From Candidatus Staskawiczbacteria bacterium RIFOXYD1_FULL_32_13 (GTDB taxonomy: Bacteria; Patescibacteriota; Minisyncoccia; Minisyncoccales; Staskawiczbacteraceae): a stretch of DNA of 21,995 bases. Location: NCBI GenBank assembly GCA_001820485.1, contig MHPU01000036.1:1631-23625 (forward strand), given 5' to 3'. Shown piece by piece: positions 7,065 to 13,569 of this stretch (position 1 is the first letter of the stretch; the number at the start of each line of letters is the position of its first letter). The translations under genes and the position numbers were made by a program. The notes beneath the pieces were generated by a model that did not search any database, was not told the origin of the DNA, and saw nothing but the letters and a program-made list of their open reading frames with translations.

Positions 7065-8776
7065 GTTTAGAATTTTTTGTTTTATTTATATTTTTTATAA
7101 TCGTAATTATAATTATGTGGGTTTTTGTTTCTCGAAAAAACAGGAAAATCGCTCTAGATTTAATTGAAAAAGAAAAAGAAGCAAAACGTAAAATGTATGA
7201 AATTGCAATATTGAAAGAACTGGGAGATAAAATGGGATATTCTTTAAATATTCAAAAGATTTTGGAAATTATTGTTTCTTCATTAAAGCAGTTTGTTGAT
7301 TATAGCTCTGTATCATATATGCTATTGTCTCCTGAAAAAATAGTTTTTAAATCTCATTTTGAAAAATCAACTTCGCGTACTTTTGTGAATCAGATAAAAG
7401 TAAAAATGTTGGACTCTCTTGCTACTATCTTAAATAAAGATTTAAAAACAATAAAAATTGATGAATTATTTTCAGGGATTGATTTAAATAATGCCTTAAA
7501 AGGTCAGGTTGCATCTTACTTTAATATTCCTTTAGTGGTAGCTGGAAAGATTGAAGGACTTTTGACTGTATCTGACACGGTGGCTAATTCATTTAAAGAA
7601 GAAGAAATGACAATTTTATATAAAATAATTCATCAAGCAACAAAGGCCGTAGATAGGTTACAGGAGGTTGTAAAACAAGAAAATAGTAAAATGAATGCAA
7701 TGGTATATAGTATGACAGAAGGAGTTGTGATGACAGATATAGATTATAGAATTACTGTTGCAAATCCAGCTGTTAAAAAAGCTATAGGTTTTTCTGAAAA
7801 TGACGATTTAACAATACTTAATTTTATAGAAAGATTACAAAATAAATTTGATTTTAGAGGAAAGGTTCAAGAGAGTATCCAGCAAGATAAAATATTTTTT
7901 TCAGAAGAGATTTCATTGCCTAATGGATTTTTCAAAATTATTGTTTCTCCTGTAAAAAACAGCGGTAAGATTTTGGGATCAGTGGCTATTTTTAGAGATA
8001 TTAGTTCGGAAAAAGAACTTGAAAAAATAAAGGAAGAATTTACCTCCATGATTGTTCATGAATTGCGCTCTCCATTAGATGGGATTAAAAAAATGATAGA
8101 ATTTATGCGTGCTTCTAAAATTAAAAAACAGCAGGAGTTGGAATGTTTTCAAATGATATATCATTCTTCTTCTGATATGTTGCAATTGGTAAATAATCTT
8201 TTAGATATGGCTAAGATTGAAGCTGGTAAATTTGATCTTGTAAAACAAAATTCAGATATTAAGGAAACTGTAAAAAGCAGGATTATGTTTTATCAAGTGG
8301 CAAGCAAAGATGCAGAAGTTTCAATCTCAAGTTTCTTTAGTAAGGATATTCCTGATAAAGTTGAATTTGATCCACGTACAATTTCTCAAGTATTAAATAA
8401 TCTTGTTTCAAATGCCTTGAAATTTAATAAGAAGCAGGGTACTATAGAGATACAAGTTTTGCTTCATAAAAAAGGACAAAGTATTTTAAAGGAAGCAGAA
8501 GAGAATCAGATAAAGTGGTTTATGAAAGAAGATATTTTGGATATTAAAGATTCACTTTTTGTAGCAGTTTCAAATACTGGACAGGGGATTGCAAAAGATC
8601 AAATGAATAAATTGTTTAATAAATTTTCTCAAGTAAAAACTGTTTTTACCAAAGAAGCTGGAACTGGTCTTGGCTTGGCAATTACCAAAAGTATTATTGA
8701 ATCACACGGAGGTGTTGTTGGTGCTCAATCTATTGAAGGAGAAGGAGCAACATTTTATTTCACATTACCAATATAA
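7061..8776 (+). CDS. Sensor histidine kinase with TM, GAF and PAS domains
   Basis: This is a membrane-tethered sensor kinase that autophosphorylates on histidine and passes the phosphate to a response regulator. A single N-terminal hydrophobic segment (about 4-25) is followed by a short coiled region, a GAF-like domain (about 45-200), a PAS-like domain (about 212-315), HisKA with His333 in VHELRSPLDG, and an ATPase domain. The ATPase domain shows the N box (NNLVSNALKF), G1 (SNTGQGIA) and G2 (GTGLGLAI). Its length, 571 residues, is ordinary. With almost no extracytoplasmic part, it probably senses an internal or membrane signal. It overlaps the preceding small gene by four bases. The likely partner is the receiver protein at 8898, separated from it only by a large hairpin element. 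Confidence 0.93.
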   Translation: MSLEFFVLFIFFIIVIIIMWVFVSRKNRKIALDLIEKEKEAKRKMYEIAILKELGDKMGYSLNIQKILEIIVSSLKQFVDYSSVSYMLLSPEKIVFKSHFEKSTSRTFVNQIKVKMLDSLATILNKDLKTIKIDELFSGIDLNNALKGQVASYFNIPLVVAGKIEGLLTVSDTVANSFKEEEMTILYKIIHQATKAVDRLQEVVKQENSKMNAMVYSMTEGVVMTDIDYRITVANPAVKKAIGFSENDDLTILNFIERLQNKFDFRGKVQESIQQDKIFFSEEISLPNGFFKIIVSPVKNSGKILGSVAIFRDISSEKELEKIKEEFTSMIVHELRSPLDGIKKMIEFMRASKIKKQQELECFQMIYHSSSDMLQLVNNLLDMAKIEAGKFDLVKQNSDIKETVKSRIMFYQVASKDAEVSISSFFSKDIPDKVEFDPRTISQVLNNLVSNALKFNKKQGTIEIQVLLHKKGQSILKEAEENQIKWFMKEDILDIKDSLFVAVSNTGQGIAKDQMNKLFNKFSQVKTVFTKEAGTGLGLAITKSIIESHGGVVGAQSIEGEGATFYFTLPI

Positions 8777-8781
8777 TTTTT

Positions 8782-8884
8782 GCGAGTAATTTTCGCTCGG
8801 CAACAAACTTTTTTCCGTTGCTGGTAACCCCCTTTGCCTCTTTAAGCAAGTGGACCAGGGACTTCAAAAAGTTTATTGCCTCGC
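8782..8884 (+). ncRNA. Nested long hairpin element between kinase and regulator genes
   Basis: This is an unrecognised structured element. Bases 8799-8813 pair with 8866-8880 (14 of 15 positions; GGCAA and AAACTTTTT arms with one mismatch), TCC 8814-8816 with GGA 8859-8861, and CTGGT 8821-8825 with ACCAG 8854-8858. An inner stem, TTGC/GCAA, caps it around an eight-base loop. GTTG and CTTC remain as side bulges. GCGAG at 8782 can pair either locally with CGCTCG or with CTCGC at 8880-8884, giving two alternative outer pairings. There is no U run after it, so it is not an ordinary terminator. It could be a cis-acting RNA controlling the regulator gene 13 bases later, a processing site, or a remnant palindromic mobile element. 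No known riboswitch consensus was recognised. Confidence 0.45.
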
Positions 8885-8897
8885 TTAATTAATTAAT

Positions 8898-9278
8898 ATG
8901 ACAGAAAAAAATAAAAAAGTTTTGATAGCAGAAGATACTAAAAGCTATCTTTTGGTACTTTCAGCAGATTTTGCTGCATCAGGTTTTGATGTAGTTACAG
9001 CTGAAAATGGTGAAGATGGTTTGGCTCAAGCGCAAAAAGAAGATTTTGATATGATAGTTTCAGATATTGCAATGCCAAAAATGGATGGTATAACTATGGC
9101 AAAGAAAATAAGAGAAGCTAATGTCGCTTCGCCAATTATTTTTTTAACAAATTTAAGTGATATGGAACATATAAGTTCTGCAATAGAGGCTGCAGGAAAC
9201 GCAGAATATGTTATTAAGTCTGATATAACTTCTCAAGGAATAGTAGAAAGAGTCAAAACAAGATTAGGTGTGAAATAA
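8898..9278 (+). CDS. Single-domain response regulator (receiver only)
   Basis: The 126-residue protein is one complete receiver domain without an output domain, like CheY or Spo0F. The acidic pair is Glu12-Asp13 in IAEDTKS, the phosphorylation site Asp56 in VSDIAMPKMDG, the switch Thr84 in FLTN and the conserved Lys107 in YVIKSDI. It should take phosphate from the GAF/PAS kinase just upstream and act by protein contact or as a phosphorelay intermediate, since it cannot bind DNA itself. The ATG lies after TTAATTAATTAAT with no ribosome binding site and 13 bases after a large hairpin. A terminator follows and closes the operon. Confidence 0.92.
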   Translation: MTEKNKKVLIAEDTKSYLLVLSADFAASGFDVVTAENGEDGLAQAQKEDFDMIVSDIAMPKMDGITMAKKIREANVASPIIFLTNLSDMEHISSAIEAAGNAEYVIKSDITSQGIVERVKTRLGVK

Positions 9279-9288
9279 AATATTTTTT

Positions 9289-9321
9289 AAAAAGCCATTT
9301 AATTTTTTAGAGTGGCTTTTT
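9289..9321 (+). terminator. Intrinsic terminator after the receiver gene
   Basis: AAAAAGCCA pairs with TGGCTTTTT around an AT-rich loop. The right arm ends in a T run. It closes the kinase/regulator operon. Confidence 0.75.
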
Positions 9322-9332
9322 GCTTAAAAATA

Positions 9333-9341
9333 TGGTATAAT
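9333..9341 (+). promoter_or_regulatory. Extended -10 promoter TGGTATAAT, leaderless start
   Basis: A perfect extended -10 (TGn-TATAAT) ends five bases before the ATG at 9347. It is placed right after a terminator, so it starts a new transcription unit for the two-gene nucleotidyltransferase cassette. Confidence 0.65.
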
Positions 9342-9346
9342 TAATT

Positions 9347-9538
9347 ATGAAAAATTGGTCAACAAACACTAAAAATTTAAAGAAAAATAAGGAAAAATAT
9401 GCTATTTGGAAGCTAGAACAGTTAGTGAATTTTGGTTTGGGCAAGAAAAAAATTAAGAAATCAGAACTTAAAAAATATTGGAAAGTTATTGATATAGACC
9501 CATTTAAAAGAAAATTTTTAGCTTTATTTATAAAATAA
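9347..9538 (+). CDS. Small basic partner of AbiEii-type nucleotidyltransferase
   Basis: The 63-residue lysine-rich protein (YAIWKLEQLVNFGLGKKKI, then DIDPFKRKFLALF) lies three bases before an AbiEii-type nucleotidyltransferase gene and shares its promoter. I recall this small protein, with its conserved IWKLEQLVNFG core, as a frequent neighbour of such nucleotidyltransferases in CPR genomes. By position it is the presumed antitoxin or cofactor of a toxin-antitoxin-like pair, but its function has not been shown to my knowledge. The start is fixed by an extended -10 five bases upstream. No classical DNA-binding helix-turn-helix was recognised. Confidence 0.7.
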   Translation: MKNWSTNTKNLKKNKEKYAIWKLEQLVNFGLGKKKIKKSELKKYWKVIDIDPFKRKFLALFIK

Positions 9539-9541
9539 TTT

Positions 9542-10228
9542 ATGAGTGAAGAACATATTTTATCAAAAAATCAACAAAATATTTTAAACATAATTAGCAA
9601 AGATAAAATCATTTGCGATAATTTTTATTTAACTGGAGGAAGTGCTTTAGCTGAATTTTACTTGCAACATAGATTGTCCGAAGATTTAGATTTTTTCTCT
9701 GAAAATGAATTTGAAGTGCAAGGAATTTTAACTTTTTTAGAGAAAATAAAAAAACAAGCTAAAATAAAAAAAGTGGAATATCAGCAAAGTTTTAATCGCA
9801 ACTTATTTTTCCTTGATTTAGTTGATGGCGATAGAATTAAAATGGAGTTTACATATTTCCCATTTGAAAGAATTGAGAAAAAGAAAAGAGTAGGGGATTT
9901 ATATATAGATAGTTTGTTGGATATTGTGGTAAATAAAGTTTTTATAATTTATCAAAAGCCAAGGTCTAGAGATTTTATTGATTTGTATTTTATTTTACAA
10001 AAGGACAAAAATCTAAAACTAGACGATTTAATCAAAAAAGCTCAAATAAAATTTGGAAATTATATTGACTCAATACAGCTGGGGAGTCAGTATATGAAAT
10101 CAAAAGAATTAAAAGATTATCCTAAAATGTTAATAAAAGTTAAAGAAAATTTCTGGCAGGATTTTTTTATAAATGAAGCTAAAAAACTTTCCTCAAAAAT
10201 TATTGAAAAAAATTTTAAACATACCTAA
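9542..10228 (+). CDS. AbiEii/AbiGii-family nucleotidyltransferase (toxin-like)
   Basis: The 228-residue protein belongs to the DNA-polymerase-beta-like nucleotidyltransferases used as toxins in AbiE/MenT-type systems. The catalytic signature is visible as LTGGSALAEFYL (residues 30-41), followed by HRLSEDLDFF with metal ligands Asp48 and Asp50. The later KPRSRDFIDLYFIL is the conserved downstream motif of this family. Such enzymes add nucleotides to targets such as the tRNA acceptor end and can block growth or phage infection; the target here is unknown. It begins three bases after the stop of its small partner and ends just before a perfect inverted repeat. Defence or stabilisation is inferred from the family. 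Codon use matches its neighbours. Confidence 0.85.
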   Translation: MSEEHILSKNQQNILNIISKDKIICDNFYLTGGSALAEFYLQHRLSEDLDFFSENEFEVQGILTFLEKIKKQAKIKKVEYQQSFNRNLFFLDLVDGDRIKMEFTYFPFERIEKKKRVGDLYIDSLLDIVVNKVFIIYQKPRSRDFIDLYFILQKDKNLKLDDLIKKAQIKFGNYIDSIQLGSQYMKSKELKDYPKMLIKVKENFWQDFFINEAKKLSSKIIEKNFKHT

Positions 10229-10255
10229 AATTTACTTGTAACTTTAGTAAAAAAT

Positions 10256-10297
10256 ATATACGACAATAGAAAGCGACCGCTATTTATTGTCGTATAT
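10256..10297 (+). repeat. 13-base inverted repeat downstream of the nucleotidyltransferase
   Basis: ATATACGACAATA at 10256-10268 is perfectly complementary to TATTGTCGTATAT at 10285-10297, with a small inner stem AGC/GCT inside the loop. A runs on the left and only short T runs on the right make it a weak bidirectional terminator candidate or a palindromic binding site. Confidence 0.6.
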
Positions 10298-10354
10298 TTG
10301 CTTTGATAGGAATGTTTGTTTTAGCCACACCCACGCGTAGTCGCGTAGTAGTAT

Positions 10355-10375
10355 TTTATTATGCGACATAATAAA
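10355..10375 (+). promoter_or_regulatory. Palindromic operator candidate upstream of -35
   Basis: TTTATTATG, spacer CGA and CATAATAAA form a perfect 9-base inverted repeat that ends three bases before the TTGACA of the next promoter. The geometry fits a dimeric regulator site. The binding protein is unknown. Confidence 0.5.
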
Positions 10376-10378
10376 CTA

Positions 10379-10407
10379 TTGACATAAAGTCATATATATG
10401 CTATTAT
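10379..10407 (+). promoter_or_regulatory. Strong sigma70-type promoter for the 76-residue gene
   Basis: TTGACA at 10379-10384 and TATTAT at 10402-10407 are spaced by exactly 17 bases, with TGC giving an extended -10. The start should lie near 10414, leaving a leader of about 40 bases before GTG 10454. Confidence 0.75.
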
Positions 10408-10453
10408 TAAACTATAGAGTCAAGGACACATTTCTCCTAACAAGGGTATTTCT

Positions 10454-10684
10454 GTGAAGAAAAATCGCGAAAAAATGATGGGGCGTGGTCGTCTGAATCG
10501 TCCAGCTCAGCAAGAAATTGCTGAAGCTTTGGAAGAAATTTCTGATGGCTGGTGGCACAATGACGAGCTGGATGTCGTGGATGATTGGGATGGTTTTGAC
10601 GAGGAGGTTTACAGCCTTCTTTACACTAATGCAATTTTCGATGAGGGGGGCATGGATCTCTCATTCGAATTTTCGTTAGCGTGA
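10454..10684 (+). CDS. Small acidic hypothetical protein in a GC-richer island
   Basis: I do not recognise this 76-residue protein. It has a basic N-terminus (KKNREKMMGRGRLNRPAQ) followed by a strongly acidic, Trp-containing body (ISDGWWHNDELDVVDDWDGFDEE), and has no membrane segment. The GTG at 10454 has AAGGG seven bases upstream, which decides the start over the internal ATG. It has its own consensus promoter, a palindromic operator candidate, and a strong terminator about 155 bases after its stop. Base and codon use are clearly GC-richer than the AT-rich genes on either side, which points to separate origin or different selection. The TGA stop contrasts with TAA or TAG in its plus-strand neighbours. 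It might be a DNA mimic or small regulatory protein, but that is only a guess from charge. Confidence 0.6.
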   Translation: MKKNREKMMGRGRLNRPAQQEIAEALEEISDGWWHNDELDVVDDWDGFDEEVYSLLYTNAIFDEGGMDLSFEFSLA

Positions 10685-10840
10685 TCGCCGATAGCGATGC
10701 AAGATGACTGAGGTTGAGCTTTGCTGGGATTTGAGAAATGACGCGAATGTCAAATCTCCGCGAGAAATCGTGTTTTGTCAGAAATACGGGGACTTTATCC
10801 GCTTGGCAAATAAATCTTTGCAACTGCTCCTTTGGTCGTC
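10685..10840 (+). other. GC-richer 3' region, possible second small ORF or long 3' UTR
   Basis: These 156 bases belong to the same transcription unit as the 76-residue gene. An ATG at 10704 opens a frame of 66 codons (MTEVELCWDLRNDANV), but it has no ribosome binding site and reads straight through the terminator hairpin and beyond it. A long 3' UTR or an embedded small RNA is as likely as a gene. Confidence 0.3.
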
Positions 10841-10877
10841 AAGTCGTGGCATGCGCGCATATGCCACGACTTTTTTT
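10841..10877 (+). terminator. Strong intrinsic terminator
   Basis: AAGTCGTGGCAT (10841-10852) pairs perfectly with ATGCCACGACTT (10861-10872) over an eight-base GC-rich loop. Its T run continues to 10877. It closes the GC-richer unit. Confidence 0.92.
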
Positions 10878-10910
10878 ATTATTTGTAGGCTGGATATTTA
10901 TTAAAAAATA

Positions 10911-10919
10911 TGTTATTAT
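10911..10919 (+). promoter_or_regulatory. Extended -10 promoter TGTTATTAT, leaderless start
   Basis: The box ends six bases before the ATG of the ABC-F gene at 10926. It is the same arrangement as at 2781 and 9347, with no Shine-Dalgarno. Confidence 0.55.
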
Positions 10920-10925
10920 GCTGAC

Positions 10926-12398
10926 ATGGTAAATGATGAGGTGATTGTAAAATTTAATAATGTTTCTTTTGAATGGCAAACTAACAAACCTATTTTAAAT
11001 GAGGCAAGTTTTGCAGTGCGTAGGGGATCTAAAATAACTTTAATGGGACAAAATGGTGCAGGAAAAAGCACTATTTTTCAATTAATTACAGGACAGTCGC
11101 ATCCAGAATCTGGATCAATTAGTATAAATAATAATTTAACAATTGCTATTGCAAGGCAAGTGGTAGATAGAAAAGATTTAGAATTAACAATTACAGATTT
11201 TTTTACCAATACTTTGAAAAGTCAAGGTGGACAAGGAAAAATATATGATATTGATAAAAAAATTAAAGATGTTTTTAAAATTGTAAATTTAAATGTTCCT
11301 TTTGATAGAAAAGTTTTAGAGCTTTCTGGTGGCCAGCAGGCAAGACTACTTTTAGCTTCTGCTCTGGTGCAAGATCCGGATTTACTTTTGCTTGACGAAC
11401 CAACAAATAATTTAGATAAAGCAGGAATAGAACATTTAACCAAATTTATAATTGATTATCCCAAAACTTGTATTGTTATTTCACATGATGCTGATTTTCT
11501 AAATTCTTTTACGCAAGGTGTTTTGTATTTGGATATTTTTACAAAAAAAGTTGAACAATACAATGGAGATTATTTTACTGTTGTAGAAGAAATTAAATTG
11601 CGTCTTGAAAGAGAAAGAATGATAAATGCTAGATTAGAAAAAGAAATTTCTCAAAGAAAAGAGCAAGCTAATTTTTTTGCTCAAAAAGGAGGGCATTTAA
11701 GAGATGTTTCAGCAAAAATGAAAAAGAAAATTGAGGAACTGGAGGAAGATGTTGTTGATGTAAGAAGAGAAGATAAAACGATAAGAGAATTTAAAATTCC
11801 TTGCCAAGAAGGTACTGGAGGAGTTATTTTGCAACTAGATTCTGTTTCTGTTGTAAAAAATCATAAAGCAATAAATAAAAAAGTAAATATAACCTTAAAC
11901 AAAAGAGATAGGCTTTTGCTTACAGGGCCAAATGGAATTGGTAAAACAACACTATTAGAAAAATTAGCTTCGGGACATGCTAAAGGCGAGCATATAAAAC
12001 AAGGAGTAAAGATTGGGTATTACAGACAAGATTTTTCAACTTTGGATTTTAATGCAACTGTTTATCAAACTCTTTCAAAAGCAATGGGAAGCAACGGCAC
12101 TGAAGAAAATTTAAGATCAAGGGCATCAGGATTTCTTTTGGATGCAGAAATTTTAAAAGCAAAAATTGGTTCTTTGTCTGAAGGTCAAAAGGGGCTGGTG
12201 GCTTTTGCTGTGCTTTCACTGGAAAGACCTGGTCTTATAATTTTAGATGAGCCAACAAACCATATAAATTTTAGGCACATTCCTGTAATTGCTAAAGCAA
12301 TAAACGAATTTGATGGGGCTATGATCTTAGTAAGTCACTCACAAGATTTTGTAAGCAAAATAAAATTTGATTTTATTTTGGATTTAGGATTATTATAA
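10926..12398 (+). CDS. ABC-F family ATPase (ribosome-associated)
   Basis: This soluble protein has two ATP-binding cassettes and no membrane domain, the pattern of ABC-F translation factors that act at the ribosomal E site. First cassette: Walker A GQNGAGKST (41-49), signature LSGGQQARLLL, Walker B LLLLDEPTNNLD and switch His in VISHD. A helical charged linker (RLEKEISQRKEQ) follows. Second cassette: GPNGIGKTT near residue 334, a degenerate signature LSEGQKGLVAF, LIILDEPTNHINF and LVSHS. The total of 490 residues is shorter than Uup/EttA-type proteins (about 530-640), and the arm and C-terminal extension seem reduced. The start is fixed by a -10 box six bases upstream. Translation rescue, ribosome assembly or antibiotic protection are all possible; the sequence alone does not decide. 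Confidence 0.92.
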   Translation: MVNDEVIVKFNNVSFEWQTNKPILNEASFAVRRGSKITLMGQNGAGKSTIFQLITGQSHPESGSISINNNLTIAIARQVVDRKDLELTITDFFTNTLKSQGGQGKIYDIDKKIKDVFKIVNLNVPFDRKVLELSGGQQARLLLASALVQDPDLLLLDEPTNNLDKAGIEHLTKFIIDYPKTCIVISHDADFLNSFTQGVLYLDIFTKKVEQYNGDYFTVVEEIKLRLERERMINARLEKEISQRKEQANFFAQKGGHLRDVSAKMKKKIEELEEDVVDVRREDKTIREFKIPCQEGTGGVILQLDSVSVVKNHKAINKKVNITLNKRDRLLLTGPNGIGKTTLLEKLASGHAKGEHIKQGVKIGYYRQDFSTLDFNATVYQTLSKAMGSNGTEENLRSRASGFLLDAEILKAKIGSLSEGQKGLVAFAVLSLERPGLIILDEPTNHINFRHIPVIAKAINEFDGAMILVSHSQDFVSKIKFDFILDLGLL

Positions 12399-12589
12399 AA
12401 AAAATTTTAATATTTAGCGTAATATTATTGGAACTGCCTAAAAATTGAAAGGTTCTTTTTGTTTATGTATAGATCAATTAAGTATAAAATATTTTTGCTA
12501 TAAAATCCGTAATATAATTGAAAGGTCGGATAAGCAAAAATATAACGATTTGTTCTATAACTTAAAATTATAGATAAATTTAAAAACTT

Positions 12590-12667
12590 ATGGCAAAAAG
12601 AACTTGTCCAGCTTGTAATCACGAACATGAAGAAGGTGAAACTTGTCATTGTGGATGTGACAAATAA
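12590..12667 (+). CDS. 25-residue zinc-ribbon-like miniprotein
   Basis: A 25-codon ORF encodes MAKRTCPACNHEHEEG, then ETCHCGCDK. It has five Cys in CPAC and CHCGC arrangement plus His residues, enough to bind a metal ion such as zinc. It lies between the ABC-F gene and a strong terminator that begins 18 bases after its stop, which supports a genuine short transcript. TATAAT at 12513-12518 could be its -10, giving a leader of about 65 bases. I recall similar MAK-R-CP-C miniproteins in CPR genomes, with no assigned role. RNA or protein binding is plausible for a lone zinc ribbon. It is easily missed by gene callers because of its length. Confidence 0.65.
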   Translation: MAKRTCPACNHEHEEGETCHCGCDK

Positions 12668-12684
12668 TATTTTAAGTAGTAATT

Positions 12685-12720
12685 AAAAAACGCGAAATTG
12701 TTATTAAGTTCGCGTTTTTT
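12685..12720 (+). terminator. Strong intrinsic terminator after the miniprotein
   Basis: AAAAAACGCGAA pairs perfectly with TTCGCGTTTTTT over a 12-base loop. It could act in both directions. Confidence 0.9.
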
Positions 12721-12749
12721 GTTTGCAAAATAAAATATTTAAATAAGCG

Positions 12750-12755
12750 TATAAT
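12750..12755 (+). promoter_or_regulatory. -10 box TATAAT for the sensorless kinase
   Basis: A perfect TATAAT sits right after a terminator and 31 bases before the ATG at 12787, giving a leader of about 25 bases. No convincing -35 at 17 bases was seen. Confidence 0.45.
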
Positions 12756-12786
12756 GTTCTAATAAATAAATTTAATATGTAATATT

Positions 12787-13548
12787 ATGAGCAGAGCGAT
12801 GCAAGTTGAAGTTATAAATATAAAAAATAATTTGCAGTCAGATATGTTGCCTCAAAATCTGATTGATTTTGTTCATTTTGCAGCTCATGAATTAAAATCC
12901 CCAATATCAACTATATTGTTAGCAACTAATTTGATCTCAAAGGAGCTAGAAGGTCAGATACAGGAAAATACTAAAGAATATTTAAAAATAATTTTAGAGG
13001 ATGTAAACAAAATAGACTATCTTATAAAATTATTTTTGGATATTTCATCGGTAAAATCTAGAACTATTAAAATGTCTCCTCAGTCTTTGCAAATAAGTGA
13101 TGTTATAAATAAAAATATAGATAATAGTATGCTTCAAATTAAAAATAAAAATCTTAATCTTTTTAAAGATATCCCTAATAATTTACCTATATTAGAATCA
13201 GATCCTAAAGTAATTGAAATAGCATTAGATAATATTATTTCTAATTCAGTAAAATATACAAATATAGGTGGCAGTATAAGCATTAAAGTAAAAGATAACA
13301 AAAAAAATGTTGTAATAAGAGTTTCTGATACGGGATTGGGAATACCTGAAAATCAAAAACATTTTATTTTTCAGAAGAATTTTCGAGCAGATAATGCTCA
13401 AAATAGTGGTCATGAAGGAATGGGTATGGGGCTATATCTTACAAAATTTGTTTTAAATAAGATTGGAGGAGAAGTTTGGCTAGACACAAGAAATAAACAT
13501 AGAACAACTTTTTGTGTAGCAATACCCAAGAAGTTCAATTCGTTTTAA
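12787..13548 (+). CDS. Soluble histidine kinase without sensor domain
   Basis: The 253-residue protein holds only the kinase core: HisKA with phospho-acceptor His34 in FAAHELKSPI, then an ATPase domain with the N box (NIISNSVKYT), G1 (DTGLGIPE), F box (FIFQKNFRA) and G2 (GMGMGLYLTKF). There is no membrane segment and only about 25 residues before HisKA, so any signal must come through a partner protein. It is convergent with a DNA-binding response regulator on the other strand, the ends being 21 bases apart, which makes the two a probable cognate pair. That regulator sits in the polyuronate gene cluster, so this kinase may control exopolysaccharide synthesis (inference). Confidence 0.92.
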   Translation: MSRAMQVEVINIKNNLQSDMLPQNLIDFVHFAAHELKSPISTILLATNLISKELEGQIQENTKEYLKIILEDVNKIDYLIKLFLDISSVKSRTIKMSPQSLQISDVINKNIDNSMLQIKNKNLNLFKDIPNNLPILESDPKVIEIALDNIISNSVKYTNIGGSISIKVKDNKKNVVIRVSDTGLGIPENQKHFIFQKNFRADNAQNSGHEGMGMGLYLTKFVLNKIGGEVWLDTRNKHRTTFCVAIPKKFNSF

Positions 13549-13569
13549 TTATATAAGTTGTAAACTAAT

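Noticed and set aside
8795..8884. Integron attC-like site in the kinase/receiver spacer
   Set aside because: The long bulged palindrome is attC-sized, but the required RYYYAAC and GTTRRRY core sites are not found at its ends, and no integrase gene is nearby.
10454..10812. Recoding of TGA as glycine, which would extend the 76-residue gene
   Set aside because: The frame after 10684 contains several TGA codons, but none of the other long genes has an in-frame TGA, and the HAD gene also ends in TGA, so the standard code fits.
10704..10904. 66-residue ORF starting at 10704
   Set aside because: It reads through a perfect terminator hairpin and its T run into the next promoter region and lacks a ribosome binding site, so it is not called as a gene.
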